Below are positions 21,656 to 30,463 of a DNA stretch of 33,968 nt, in pieces. Source of the DNA: DATAXS01 sp036266715 (GTDB lineage Bacteria > Patescibacteriota > Minisyncoccia > UBA6257 > 2-01-FULL-56-20); NCBI GenBank assembly GCA_036266715.1, contig DATAXS010000007.1:1-33968 (forward strand). Reading direction: 5' to 3'. Numbering within the stretch: the first letter of the stretch is position 1; the number at the start of each line of letters is the position of its first letter. The notes beneath the pieces are model-generated. The model had not been told where the DNA came from, did no database searches, and saw nothing but the letters and a program-made list of their open reading frames with translations. A program made the position numbers and the translations under genes.

Positions 21656-22573
21656 TTAATCTTTCAAAAAATGCTCGTAGATGTTGAGCACCGCCTTCAC
21701 GGCGTCGCCCACGGACACGTTGTTCTGGCGGTAGGGCTGGTCCGTCACGTCGCCTGCGGCCCAGATGCCGGAAACGGACGTTGACTGCGTCTTGGGGTCC
21801 GTAATCACGTGGCCGTAGGGATCAAGCGTCACGAGGTCCTTTACGAACGCGGAATTCGGCACAAGCCCGATCTCCACGAACACCCCGTCCAACGCAAGTT
21901 CCTTTTCTTCGCCGGTCTTTACGTTCTTGTAACGGACTCCCGTCACAAGCTGGCCGCCGCGCACCTCGGTTATCACCGTGTTCCAAAGTATCTGCACTTT
22001 TGGTTCGTTCTTCACTTTTTCCTGCGTGATGGGATCTCCCTTCAAAACTTCGGAACGTATCATCAAATATATTTTTGACGCGTAGGGCACAAGATCCATC
22101 ACACCCTCAAGCGCAGAATTGCCGCCGCCCGCGACCGCCGTCACCTTGCCGCCAAAAAGCGGCGCGTCGCAGATCGTGCAGTAGACCACGCCCTTGCCCT
22201 CAAACTCTTTTTCGCCGGGGATACCAAGCTTTTTCCTGCTGCTGCCGGAGGTAAGAAGAACATATTTTGTTTCGTACGTCTTGCCGTTCCGCGTCGCGAG
22301 CGAAAATCCCGCATCGGTCTTCGCGACCCCGGTCACAAGATCGTCGTCCACAATGTCTATCCCCTGTTGTGCGCGGAGATGCTCCTCAAGCGCCTTTGCA
22401 AGGTCGTAGCCCGAAAGCGACTTGGTGCCTATCCAGTTCTGGATATCGGCGGAATTGATGGACTGGCCGCCAAAGTTGTCGGTCACGAGCAAGGTCTTCA
22501 TTTTTTTCCTGGCAGCGTAAATACCCGCGGCAACGCCGCCGGGACCACCGCCTACAATGATGAGGTCATACAT
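21656..22573 (-). CDS. trxB: Thioredoxin reductase (FAD, NAD(P)H)
   Basis: TrxB reduces thioredoxin with NAD(P)H through FAD and a CxxC pair. The 305-residue product has IIVGGGPGGVAAGIYAARKK (residues 5-24, FAD), the redox site CTICD at 132-136 (the E. coli enzyme has CATCD), the second dinucleotide motif VAGGGNSALEG (about 145-155), and the C-terminal FAD motif GIWAAGDVTDQP. No dedicated thioredoxin gene is in the window; the glutaredoxin-like protein upstream on the same strand is a possible partner. The 136-nt gap upstream has no gene and no clear terminator. Confidence 0.93.
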   Translation of the reverse strand: MYDLIIVGGGPGGVAAGIYAARKKMKTLLVTDNFGGQSINSADIQNWIGTKSLSGYDLAKALEEHLRAQQGIDIVDDDLVTGVAKTDAGFSLATRNGKTYETKYVLLTSGSSRKKLGIPGEKEFEGKGVVYCTICDAPLFGGKVTAVAGGGNSALEGVMDLVPYASKIYLMIRSEVLKGDPITQEKVKNEPKVQILWNTVITEVRGGQLVTGVRYKNVKTGEEKELALDGVFVEIGLVPNSAFVKDLVTLDPYGHVITDPKTQSTSVSGIWAAGDVTDQPYRQNNVSVGDAVKAVLNIYEHFLKD

Positions 22574-22709
22574 GAGATTGTTAACTTATTTTTACCAAAT
22601 GTTCAATTTCCAATTTTGCAATTTTCAAAGAAGGTACAATGTATAATTTCCGATGCTCAATGAGCGCTGATCTTGATGGGCACACAAATGCTTTCTCTAA
22701 AGTTGAAAA

Positions 22710-22955
22710 TTACTTCTTGACAGGCACAAGGAGCGTCTCCAAGTTCTTCTTGTCAAAGCCGATCACGATCGTGCCCTCTACGTCTATCACGGGAACGCCC
22801 ATTTGGCGCGACTTCGCAAACATTTCCTCGCGGGACTTTTCGTCCACGGCCACATTGCGCTCATCGTACTGGATGCCGTTCTTCTGGAAGAAATCCTTTG
22901 CCATCTTGCAATATACGCAGGACGGTGTGGTATAAATGGTAACTTTTTTTGCCAT
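22710..22955 (-). CDS. Glutaredoxin-like protein (NrdH type)
   Basis: The 81-residue thioredoxin-fold protein has CVYC at residues 13-16, the cis-Pro segment MGVPVIDVEG and VIGFDKKNLETLL at the end. Its size and sequence fit the glutaredoxin/NrdH group, which may be reduced directly by thioredoxin reductase; trxB lies just downstream. The start is the ATG at 22955, 9 nt after a TATAAT box, with no Shine-Dalgarno. The longer frame to 23129 is antisense-like noise crossing the SPW gene. Confidence 0.9.
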   Translation of the reverse strand: MAKKVTIYTTPSCVYCKMAKDFFQKNGIQYDERNVAVDEKSREEMFAKSRQMGVPVIDVEGTIVIGFDKKNLETLLVPVKK

Positions 22956-22964
22956 GGTGTTGTT

Positions 22965-22970
22965 ATTATA
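22965..22970 (-). promoter_or_regulatory. -10 box for the glutaredoxin gene, leaderless arrangement
   Basis: TATAAT on the minus strand ends 9 nt before the ATG at 22955. Confidence 0.5.
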
Positions 22971-22984
22971 AATAAATTTTTGAG

Positions 22985-23164
22985 TTAGGTGACCTTTGCC
23001 GATTTGGCCGACTCGCCAAAGAGCTTCCAAAGCGCCATGACGACGAGCACGAGCCCGCACAGCACACTGCTCCATTTTGCGAACGAAATGTCGGCAAAAC
23101 CGAGGAGCCACGGCGAGAGCAAGGTCCACGCACCTATTATCATTTCAATCCAATTCTCGGCCAC
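22985..23164 (-). CDS. Short SPW-repeat membrane protein
   Basis: This 59-residue ORF reads VAENWIEMIIGAWTLLSPW, then LLGFADISFAKWSSVLCGL, then a second helix (about residues 34-50) and a polar KSAKVT end. It has one SPW motif (LSPWLLGF, residues 16-23) and two helices, matching one unit of the SPW-repeat family, whose function is unknown; many members have two units. The start is GTG at 23164, supported by a TAAAAT box ending 6 nt upstream and an in-frame stop just before; an ATG at 23143 is possible. It lies 29 nt upstream of the glutaredoxin gene. Confidence 0.75.
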   Translation of the reverse strand: MAENWIEMIIGAWTLLSPWLLGFADISFAKWSSVLCGLVLVVMALWKLFGESAKSAKVT

Positions 23165-23170
23165 ACTCCT

Positions 23171-23176
23171 ATTTTA
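23171..23176 (-). promoter_or_regulatory. -10 box for the SPW gene, leaderless arrangement
   Basis: TAAAAT on the minus strand ends 6 nt before the GTG at 23164. Confidence 0.4.
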
Positions 23177-23220
23177 CGCGCGGGAATGCGGCTCGTCAAC
23201 GCGCCCGCTCGCATTCGTCC

Positions 23221-24165
23221 CTACAGCGCCGCGTTAATTGCCTGTTGGAACGTAGAGAGGGGTTCTGCGCCCAAAATCTGCGTGCCGTTTATGGAGAACG
23301 TCGGCGTGGAATCAATCCCGAGCGCGCTTGCCGTGGTCTTTTCGTCGGCAACGGTCGTTGCATATTTGTCACTGTCTATGCATGTGGTAAACGTATTCAC
23401 GTCCATACCGACATCTCCCGCAAGCTGGATAAAAAGCGCCCGCGTAAAGAACCCGTCATCTTCGCTGCCTCCTTTTTCGTCGTCGCCCACCTTGGCGTTG
23501 TAGAGCGCGTCGTGGTACGCCCACAGCTTGTTCTGGTCTTCCGCGCACTCCGCCGCTTCCGCCGCCGCAGTGGATTCGGGGCCAAGGAAAGCAAAGTTCC
23601 TAAAGACCATCTTGGCTTTGCCGGTGTTTATGTAATCGGAAACAATGGACGGTTCGGTTTGCGAGAAGAATTCGCCGCAATAGGGACACTGGTAATCGCC
23701 GTATTCCACAATGGTGACAGACGCATTCGCATTGCCCAAGATGGCGTCGCGCGGACCGAGCTGCATGATCGCGGCAGTATCCGACGCGCTTGTGCCGGTT
23801 CCCACGTCTCCCGCGGGTGCCGTGGTGCTCGCAACCGCCCCCGCATCACCTGCGCCTGGAGCGGCAGACAACCCCATACCATGGTAAAACGTCGCGAATA
23901 CCACTGAGCCGCCAACGATAATGGCTGCTACGAGAATGCTTACGGGGAGAAAACGGTCCTTTTGCGGGCGCATCCCAACTCCCGTGGTGGACGTCTTTGT
24001 CGCCTCAGCATCGGCATCCGCGCCGGCATCCATGCCCATGTCATATTCCTCATCCTCCGCGCCGTTTGCCCGGGAATCGTGGAGAACTTCCATGCCTTCC
24101 GCGCTTTCCGGCATTGCCGCCCTCCCGGATTTTATTTTCTTGCCTTTGTGCTTTTCCGATTCCAT
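23221..24165 (-). CDS. Membrane-anchored DsbA-like thiol-disulfide oxidoreductase
   Basis: DsbA-family proteins form or isomerise disulfides in exported proteins. The 314-residue product has a charged, low-complexity N-terminal region (residues 1-72), one helix at about 73-94, an Ala/Gly/Thr-rich linker, then the thioredoxin-fold domain with VEYGDYQCPYCGEFF (active CPYC at 160-163), a helical insert and the cis-Pro loop STPTFSINGTQ. Orientation implies the catalytic domain is outside. Two further Cys (about 205 and 256) may form a structural disulfide. The -10 box TATAAT ends 5 nt before the ATG and lies in the end of the PAP2 gene. Confidence 0.93.
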   Translation of the reverse strand: MESEKHKGKKIKSGRAAMPESAEGMEVLHDSRANGAEDEEYDMGMDAGADADAEATKTSTTGVGMRPQKDRFLPVSILVAAIIVGGSVVFATFYHGMGLSAAPGAGDAGAVASTTAPAGDVGTGTSASDTAAIMQLGPRDAILGNANASVTIVEYGDYQCPYCGEFFSQTEPSIVSDYINTGKAKMVFRNFAFLGPESTAAAEAAECAEDQNKLWAYHDALYNAKVGDDEKGGSEDDGFFTRALFIQLAGDVGMDVNTFTTCIDSDKYATTVADEKTTASALGIDSTPTFSINGTQILGAEPLSTFQQAINAAL

Positions 24166-24170
24166 GTCTA

Positions 24171-24176
24171 ATTATA
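24171..24176 (-). promoter_or_regulatory. -10 box for the DsbA-like gene, leaderless arrangement
   Basis: TATAAT on the minus strand ends 5 nt before the ATG at 24165 and overlaps the stop codon of the upstream PAP2 gene (24172-24174). Confidence 0.5.
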
Positions 24177-24846
24177 ATAACGGGCTCTCCCTCTTTGCGT
24201 CAAACATGAGCGCATAATCGCGCGGGAAAAGTTTCGCGGCGATGGCAAAAATGCCGTACACGATGAAAGGCGCCGAAAAGACATCTATTGAGTAATGCAC
24301 GTGCGCGAGGAGCACGGATGCGCCAAAGAAGACCGTCGACGCGATAAAGAACCGCCGCCAGAAGGTCCTGTTCCAAAAGATGAGCGCCATCAGGAACGGA
24401 AATCCGGTATGCCCGGAAAAAAAGAGGTTGCCTTGGTAGGTGAGCAAACCATACACGCCGTATCCGGCGTTGTTCGCGCCGGGAAGCACTCCGCCGGGAT
24501 AGATGCCTTCGCGCGTAAGGTTAATGAAAAATGCGCGGATGATGATGAAAAGCGCGATTGCCTTAATGCCAAAAAGGAGACGCCGCGGCTCGATCGTAAG
24601 CAGGAAGCAGGAAAGTATCCAAAAAAGAATCGCGCCGCCCACGATGATGAAACCGAGGTTCACCACCGGAAGGTTGTTGAGAAAAAGGTCGCTTTCGTGT
24701 CCTGCGGTCGCTGCAAGCCGCGAAGAATAGTGCCCGGCGCTTATCTGGATGATAAGCGCAAGTACCACGAGCAAAAGACCCATATAGAGCGACCTCTTGC
24801 GCGCCGGCGTCCAAAAGTCGGTATGCTCCCGAAAAAGACCTGTCAT
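24172..24846 (-). CDS. PAP2-type membrane phosphatase/phosphotransferase (sphingomyelin synthase-like)
   Basis: The 224-residue product has about six helices. The catalytic PAP2 motifs are FFSGHTGFPFLMALIFWN (His in SGHT) and AHVHYSIDVFSAPF (His in HYSIDV), in the spacing of the PAP2_C/sphingomyelin-synthase-like branch. Such enzymes hydrolyse or transfer lipid phosphates, and the true substrate here is unknown; undecaprenyl or phosphatidyl groups are plausible. Start: the ATG at 24846, because the upstream in-frame ATG at 24855 overlaps the TATAAT box. Confidence 0.85.
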   Translation of the reverse strand: MTGLFREHTDFWTPARKRSLYMGLLLVVLALIIQISAGHYSSRLAATAGHESDLFLNNLPVVNLGFIIVGGAILFWILSCFLLTIEPRRLLFGIKAIALFIIIRAFFINLTREGIYPGGVLPGANNAGYGVYGLLTYQGNLFFSGHTGFPFLMALIFWNRTFWRRFFIASTVFFGASVLLAHVHYSIDVFSAPFIVYGIFAIAAKLFPRDYALMFDAKRESPLL

Positions 24847-24853
24847 ATCATCC

Positions 24854-24859
24854 ATTATA
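24854..24859 (-). promoter_or_regulatory. -10 box for the PAP2 gene, leaderless arrangement
   Basis: TATAAT on the minus strand ends 7 nt before the ATG at 24846 and overlaps an upstream in-frame ATG, which decides the start. Confidence 0.55.
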
Positions 24860-24914
24860 AAGCATTATGCACGGGTGGTGCGCCGCGACCGGGCAAAGAC
24901 GGGAACAAATGAGG

Positions 24915-24920
24915 TAAAAT
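24915..24920 (+). promoter_or_regulatory. -10 box for the DedA gene, leaderless arrangement
   Basis: TAAAAT ends 6 nt before the ATG at 24927. Confidence 0.45.
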
Positions 24921-24926
24921 GGAGTG

Positions 24927-25580
24927 ATGTCGTTTTTGAACCTTGCGGGGCTTGGGCACTGGGTCGTCGGCAACGGTTATACCATCCTATTCCTCGGCAT
25001 GATCATTGAGGGCCCGGTCCTCACCGCCGCTGCAGCCTTCGCCGCCGCGCTCGGGTATTTGAACATCTTGCTTGTGTTCCTTTTTTCCATACTTGGCAAC
25101 TTTGTGCCGGACATCCTCTTTTATTCCATCGGCTACTGGGGGCGCAAACAGTTTGCGGACAAATACGGCCACTACTTCGGCCTCACGCCGGATAAACTGC
25201 AGAAGGCGGAAAAATTTATTGAAAAGCATTCCGGCAAATCGCTCGTCACGATCAAGCTCGTGCCGTTCCTCGCAGCGCCCGGTCTCATCGTCGCCGGCAT
25301 TTCCCGCATGGACATCAGGAAATTTATTTCCTGGAGCGTGCTCATTACGGTGCCGAGCTCGCTCCTCTACCTCATCATCGGCTACTACTTTGGCGCCGCA
25401 TACATAAAAGTCATCCACTACCTGAACATCGGGACGTATATCATTCTTGGCGCGATAGTCGTTCTCATCGTCATTCTCTACGTGGAAAGGAAGTTCACCG
25501 GGCGCCTTGCAAAGGCATTTGAAGAAGAGTTTGAGGATGGAGAGGATGGAGAGGACGGGGAAGACGAAGACGGCGGATAG
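24927..25580 (+). CDS. DedA family membrane protein with acidic tail
   Basis: DedA (SNARE-associated/VTT) proteins include lipid and undecaprenyl-phosphate carriers. The 217-residue product has the family pattern: an FLGMIIEGPVLTAAAAFAAALGYLNI helix pair, LGNFVPDILFYSIGYWGRK, then VTIKLVPFLAAPGLIVAGISRMDIRKFISW, followed by C-terminal helices. The tail is a repeated acidic EDGEDGEDGEDEDGG encoded by a 9-nt tandem repeat and is probably cytoplasmic. The 40-nt gap to the convergent glycosidase gene has a GC-rich weak hairpin and no T tract. Confidence 0.85.
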   Translation: MSFLNLAGLGHWVVGNGYTILFLGMIIEGPVLTAAAAFAAALGYLNILLVFLFSILGNFVPDILFYSIGYWGRKQFADKYGHYFGLTPDKLQKAEKFIEKHSGKSLVTIKLVPFLAAPGLIVAGISRMDIRKFISWSVLITVPSSLLYLIIGYYFGAAYIKVIHYLNIGTYIILGAIVVLIVILYVERKFTGRLAKAFEEEFEDGEDGEDGEDEDGG

Positions 25581-25620
25581 CGCCGGAAAGGGAGATGGCG
25601 TGCGCGCCTAGGCCGGGCGC

Positions 25621-26880
25621 CTAGATCCACTTCAGTTTTTTCATCCGCAGATACGCGCCCTGGTACGCCACCATGCTCCCCATGAAGCGCGCCGGCACCT
25701 TGTAGAAAAAATTGAGCGGAACCACGGACACGTCCGCGTGCACCACTTCGTGCGCACCGCCGGTCTCTTTAAATATCCGCGCCACGAGCGCGAGGTCGTC
25801 CACCGCTTCTTTTTGATATTGCTCACGCACCGCCGCATCCTTGTGCCGCGCGCCGATCTTGAGCTTTACAAAGATGTTCTGCGCAGTCACCCAGGGCCAC
25901 ACGTATTCGTTGTGATAGCGCCATTGGCCCATATAGCGGTGCAGCCAGAAGATGTCGGATATGGGGTAGGGTGGGTCAAAGTTCTGGAGGCCGGAGTTCC
26001 GGCGCACCCGCCTATCAAGCGTCTCTTCCATACACACCGCATCCTCCGGGCCAAGAAAATACAACGCGCCAAAGATGGATGCCACGGTGTCCAGACGGCC
26101 GCTTCCCGCTTCCGCCCTAAAATAGTTCCCTTGCGGGTCATACAGTTTTTCCATGACGCCCGCGCGGGTCTTGCGGAACGCCTCACCGTACTTTTCCGCA
26201 AGATCGTCATAGCCCATCGCCGTCGCCATCTGCGCCATGTATTCCAGCGCCCGCGCCCACCAGACGTTCACGGTGCCCAGTTTGCCGAAGCGCTTCACCG
26301 TGTCCACCCAATCAGGGTTTTCCCGCGTCATGACGGCGAGCCCGTCCTCCGCGTCCGTGCGCGCCGCAAAAAAATCCGCGGCTTTCCGCAGATGTTCAAA
26401 ATGCACGCGGCCAAACCGTTCGCCCTCTTCCGAGGAAAAGAAAAAACTGCCCGCCGCAATGATGACGGAGGGAATCGTGTCTTCTCCTCCCGCCGCGTCC
26501 ATGCCCTCGTAGACGGGGCGTTCCGTGCGGCCGTGCAGGCGCGGTTCCACAAAATCAAAAATTTGTTTGCTCCAGCGGCGGAAGAGCGGCACGAACTTCA
26601 ATTGCTGGTAGTCGCGCTCCACGCGCGAAGGGAGCGCGCCGTTCGGCAGCTGGTGCTTCAAGATTGTGTTCAGCGAATCAATGACCGCTTGCGGATTTTT
26701 CTCCGTGAAATAATTTCCCGCGGCATTCGCGAAGTCGCGCGCCCACACCTGGTTCCAATAATTGCTGTCCGGATCAGAGGACGGACAAATGCCGAACCCG
26801 GGGATATAATGCCGCTCAAGATATTCACTTGTTTCCGCCGCCACACGCGCAATGAGCGCGTGGTCTTCTTCACGGACCAT
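25621..26880 (-). CDS. Six-hairpin (alpha/alpha)6 glycosidase-like protein
   Basis: The 419-residue protein resembles glycogen-debranching and GH15/GH63-type glycosidases: YWNQVWARDFANAAGNYF at about residues 40-57, LNTILKHQLPNGALPSRV, NVWWARALEYMAQMATAMGYDDLAEKYGEAFRKTR and FDPPYPISDIFWLHRYMGQWRYHNEYVWPWVTA. No signal peptide is seen, so it acts in the cytoplasm, perhaps on storage or cell-surface glucan. The start is uncertain: ATG at 26880 has a TACCTT box 8 nt upstream, whereas ATG at 26898 lacks one and leaves 6 nt to the divergent GT4 start. The much longer frame to 27291 overlaps GT4 and is rejected. Confidence 0.82.
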   Translation of the reverse strand: MVREEDHALIARVAAETSEYLERHYIPGFGICPSSDPDSNYWNQVWARDFANAAGNYFTEKNPQAVIDSLNTILKHQLPNGALPSRVERDYQQLKFVPLFRRWSKQIFDFVEPRLHGRTERPVYEGMDAAGGEDTIPSVIIAAGSFFFSSEEGERFGRVHFEHLRKAADFFAARTDAEDGLAVMTRENPDWVDTVKRFGKLGTVNVWWARALEYMAQMATAMGYDDLAEKYGEAFRKTRAGVMEKLYDPQGNYFRAEAGSGRLDTVASIFGALYFLGPEDAVCMEETLDRRVRRNSGLQNFDPPYPISDIFWLHRYMGQWRYHNEYVWPWVTAQNIFVKLKIGARHKDAAVREQYQKEAVDDLALVARIFKETGGAHEVVHADVSVVPLNFFYKVPARFMGSMVAYQGAYLRMKKLKWI

Positions 26881-26888
26881 TTGCAAAT

Positions 26889-26898
26889 AAGGTATCAT
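26889..26898. promoter_or_regulatory. Overlapping divergent -10 boxes for the glycosidase and GT4 genes
   Basis: Plus strand TATCAT (26893-26898) ends 6 nt before the GT4 ATG. Minus strand TACCTT (26894-26889) ends 8 nt before the glycosidase ATG. They share 2 bp. Confidence 0.45.
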
Positions 26899-26904
26899 GA
26901 GCAC

Positions 26905-28107
26905 ATGCGCATTGCAATATTTTCGGATAATTTTTATCCGGAATTGTCGGGTATTTCCGACTCTATCATTGCCCTCTCGCGAGAACTCATAAAGAAAGGC
27001 CATTACGTGGATTTTTATGTCCCGATGTACACCAAGGGCGACTACGAGGCCGCGAACGTGGCGTTCAAGGAGATAGACCTCGGCGACCATGTGCAGGTCA
27101 TCCGGTTCTACTCGTTCCCCTATAAAACGGGCACCGGCCACGGACGCTTTGTGATCCCGACCGGGCTCCGCACCGCGACGGTCTTTAAATTCCACCCGGA
27201 TGTCATCCACACGCAGCTCTTTTTTGGCGTGGGGCTTGAGGCCATCATGGCGGCGCGCATGCTCGTGCGGCCCGTCATCGGCACCAACCACACGGCGCTC
27301 AAGGAATATTTAAAGTACAGTTTTATCCAGAACGAGTCGTTCAAAAAAGGATTGTTGAAATACATGAACTGGTATTACGAACGGTGCGAGCTCGTGACGG
27401 CGCCCTCGCAATCCGTCTTTGATGAAATGGTCACGCTCGGCTTTAAGAACGTGAAGTCGCGCGTCATTTCGAATCCGTTGGACACCGCGCTCTTCCATCC
27501 GATGGATGACAAGCCCGCACTCAAGAAAAAGTTCGGTTTTAACGACACGACCATCATCCACGCCGGGCGCCTCGCGGAGGAACGGAGCCCGGAGGTGCTT
27601 GTGCGCGCGCTCACGTATGTCAAGAAAGAAGTGCCCGGCGCCATGCTCGCATTTGCGGGAAGCGGGAGCTCCATGGTGCTCTTACAAGAGCTCGCGAAAG
27701 CGCTGCACGTGGCGGATTCGGTGAAGTTTATGGGCTACGTTTCCAAAACCGAATTGAACGAGGCGTACAACGCCTCCGAAGTTTTTGCGATCTCCAGCAC
27801 CTCCGACACGCAGAGCATGGTGATGATGCAGGCGATGGCCTCGGGCATTCCCATCGTCGGCGTGAACGCGCGGGCGCTGCCGGAATACGTGAATGCGGGC
27901 AACGGCTTCATCGTCCCGCCAAACGACGAGAAGGCGATGGCGGAAAAGCTTATCTATTTACTTAAGAATCCGGGTGTGGCGCAAAAGCTCGGCGCAGGCG
28001 CGCGCACGTATGCGGAACAGTTCTCGGAACCCAAAATTGCGGACCAGTGGGAAGCCATCTATGCAAGCGTTATAAAGAGCTATAATGAGAGATATCATCG
28101 CACATGA
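26905..28107 (+). CDS. GT4-family glycosyltransferase with an atypical EX7E motif
   Basis: GT4 enzymes transfer sugars from nucleotide donors to lipids or glycans. The 400-residue product has the N-terminal Rossmann start RIAIFSDNFYPELSGISDSI, HTQLFFGVGLEAI, the donor-site HAGRLAEERSPEVLVRAL and the C-terminal SSTSDTQSMVMMQAMASGIP. It resembles diacylglycerol glucosyltransferases, which read TETQ-x5-EAMA there. Here the EX7E pair is Asp and Gln, so both acidic positions are changed. It overlaps the GT2 gene by 4 nt (ATGA). No signal peptide. The earlier in-frame ORF upstream (from 25738) is antisense to the glycosidase and not real. Confidence 0.9.
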   Translation: MRIAIFSDNFYPELSGISDSIIALSRELIKKGHYVDFYVPMYTKGDYEAANVAFKEIDLGDHVQVIRFYSFPYKTGTGHGRFVIPTGLRTATVFKFHPDVIHTQLFFGVGLEAIMAARMLVRPVIGTNHTALKEYLKYSFIQNESFKKGLLKYMNWYYERCELVTAPSQSVFDEMVTLGFKNVKSRVISNPLDTALFHPMDDKPALKKKFGFNDTTIIHAGRLAEERSPEVLVRALTYVKKEVPGAMLAFAGSGSSMVLLQELAKALHVADSVKFMGYVSKTELNEAYNASEVFAISSTSDTQSMVMMQAMASGIPIVGVNARALPEYVNAGNGFIVPPNDEKAMAEKLIYLLKNPGVAQKLGAGARTYAEQFSEPKIADQWEAIYASVIKSYNERYHRT

Positions 28108-29094
28108 AGTTAAGCTTCGTCATCCCCGCCTATAACGAGGAGAACTACATCGGCGACTGCCTGGATGCCATCCTCCGCGAAACGCGCGGCGCGCCGTACG
28201 ACACGGAGATCATCGTGGTGGACAACGCGTCCACCGACGGCACGGCCGCCGCCGTCGCGAAATATCCGGAAGCAAAGCTCGTCCGCGAACCGCAAAAAGG
28301 CATCGTAAAGGCGCGCCGCGCGGGCTACCTTGCGGCGACGGGTGACCTCATTGCGAACGTGGACGCCGACACGCGCATCACGCCTGGCTGGGTAAAAAAA
28401 GTGATGGATGCGTTTGCAAAGGATCCCAAGCTCGTCGCGCTCTCAGGCCCATTCATTTATTATGACGTGTCGTGGAAGGTGCGCGCGGTGACCCGGTTCT
28501 TCTATTATTTCGGCTTCTCGTTCTACCTCATGAACCGGTTTGTGTTTCGCGTGGGCTCCATGCTCCAGGGCGGGAACTTTGTGGTGCGCCGGAGCGGGCT
28601 TGAGGCGATCGGCGGCTACAACGCGGCGTTGGATTTTTACGGCGAGGACGCGGACATCGCGCGGCGCATGAACAAAGTGGGGAAAGTGCGGTTCACGTTC
28701 AAGCTCCCCGCCTATTCCTCGGGCCGCCGGCTTTCCAAGGACGGCAGCATCACCATGGGCATCCGCTACGCGCTCAATTATTTCTGGATGATATTCTTCA
28801 AAAAGCCGTTTACCATGACCTCCACCGACATTCGCCCCACGAGCGCGGTTCTTTTATCCCCGGCCGCCGTATCCCTCAAGCCGGAAAACCGCACACGGCA
28901 AGTGGCGACGGCAGTCGGCGCCGTGATCATTTTTACGGTCATGCTCTTAGTCGCCGCCTACGTCGTATATGATGTTGCGGCCACGGGAACGGTAAGCACC
29001 GTAAAGCTCGTGGACTGGGGGCTCCAGGCGCGCCAAACGTTCACGCAGGTTGAGAGCAGCACCGCAAGTATGTTACAAGGAAACCTAAGCAATA

Positions 29095-29105
<11 letters not shown>
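28104..29105 (+). CDS. GT2-family glycosyltransferase with a C-terminal membrane helix
   Basis: The 333-residue product has a GT-A fold: LSFVIPAYNEENYIGDCLDAIL at the start, VVDNASTDGTAA, the DxD motif in NVDADTRI (about residues 88-95), an LQGGNFVVRRSGLEAIGGYNA acceptor loop and the catalytic-type GEDADIARRM. A helix at about 268-290 and a 40-residue Ser/Thr/Gln-rich end follow. It overlaps both neighbours (4 nt with GT4, 11 nt with the sugar transferase), so the three genes form one tightly coupled operon. The sugar and acceptor are unknown. Confidence 0.9.
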
Positions 29106-30441
<1,336 letters not shown>

Positions 30442-30463
30442 CCAACGCAAAAATTAAAATTTT

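Noticed and set aside
20259..21659. Long plus-strand open frame of 466 codons
   Set aside because: Antisense to groEL and groES; low-stop shadow of a GC-rich conserved gene.
25738..26904. N-terminal extension of the GT4 glycosyltransferase by almost 390 residues
   Set aside because: The extension is antisense to the glycosidase and does not resemble any domain; the GT4 fold begins exactly at the ATG at 26905.
26899..27291. N-terminal extension of the glycosidase on the minus strand
   Set aside because: It overlaps the GT4 gene in antisense, and conserved glycosidase sequence starts only after 26880.
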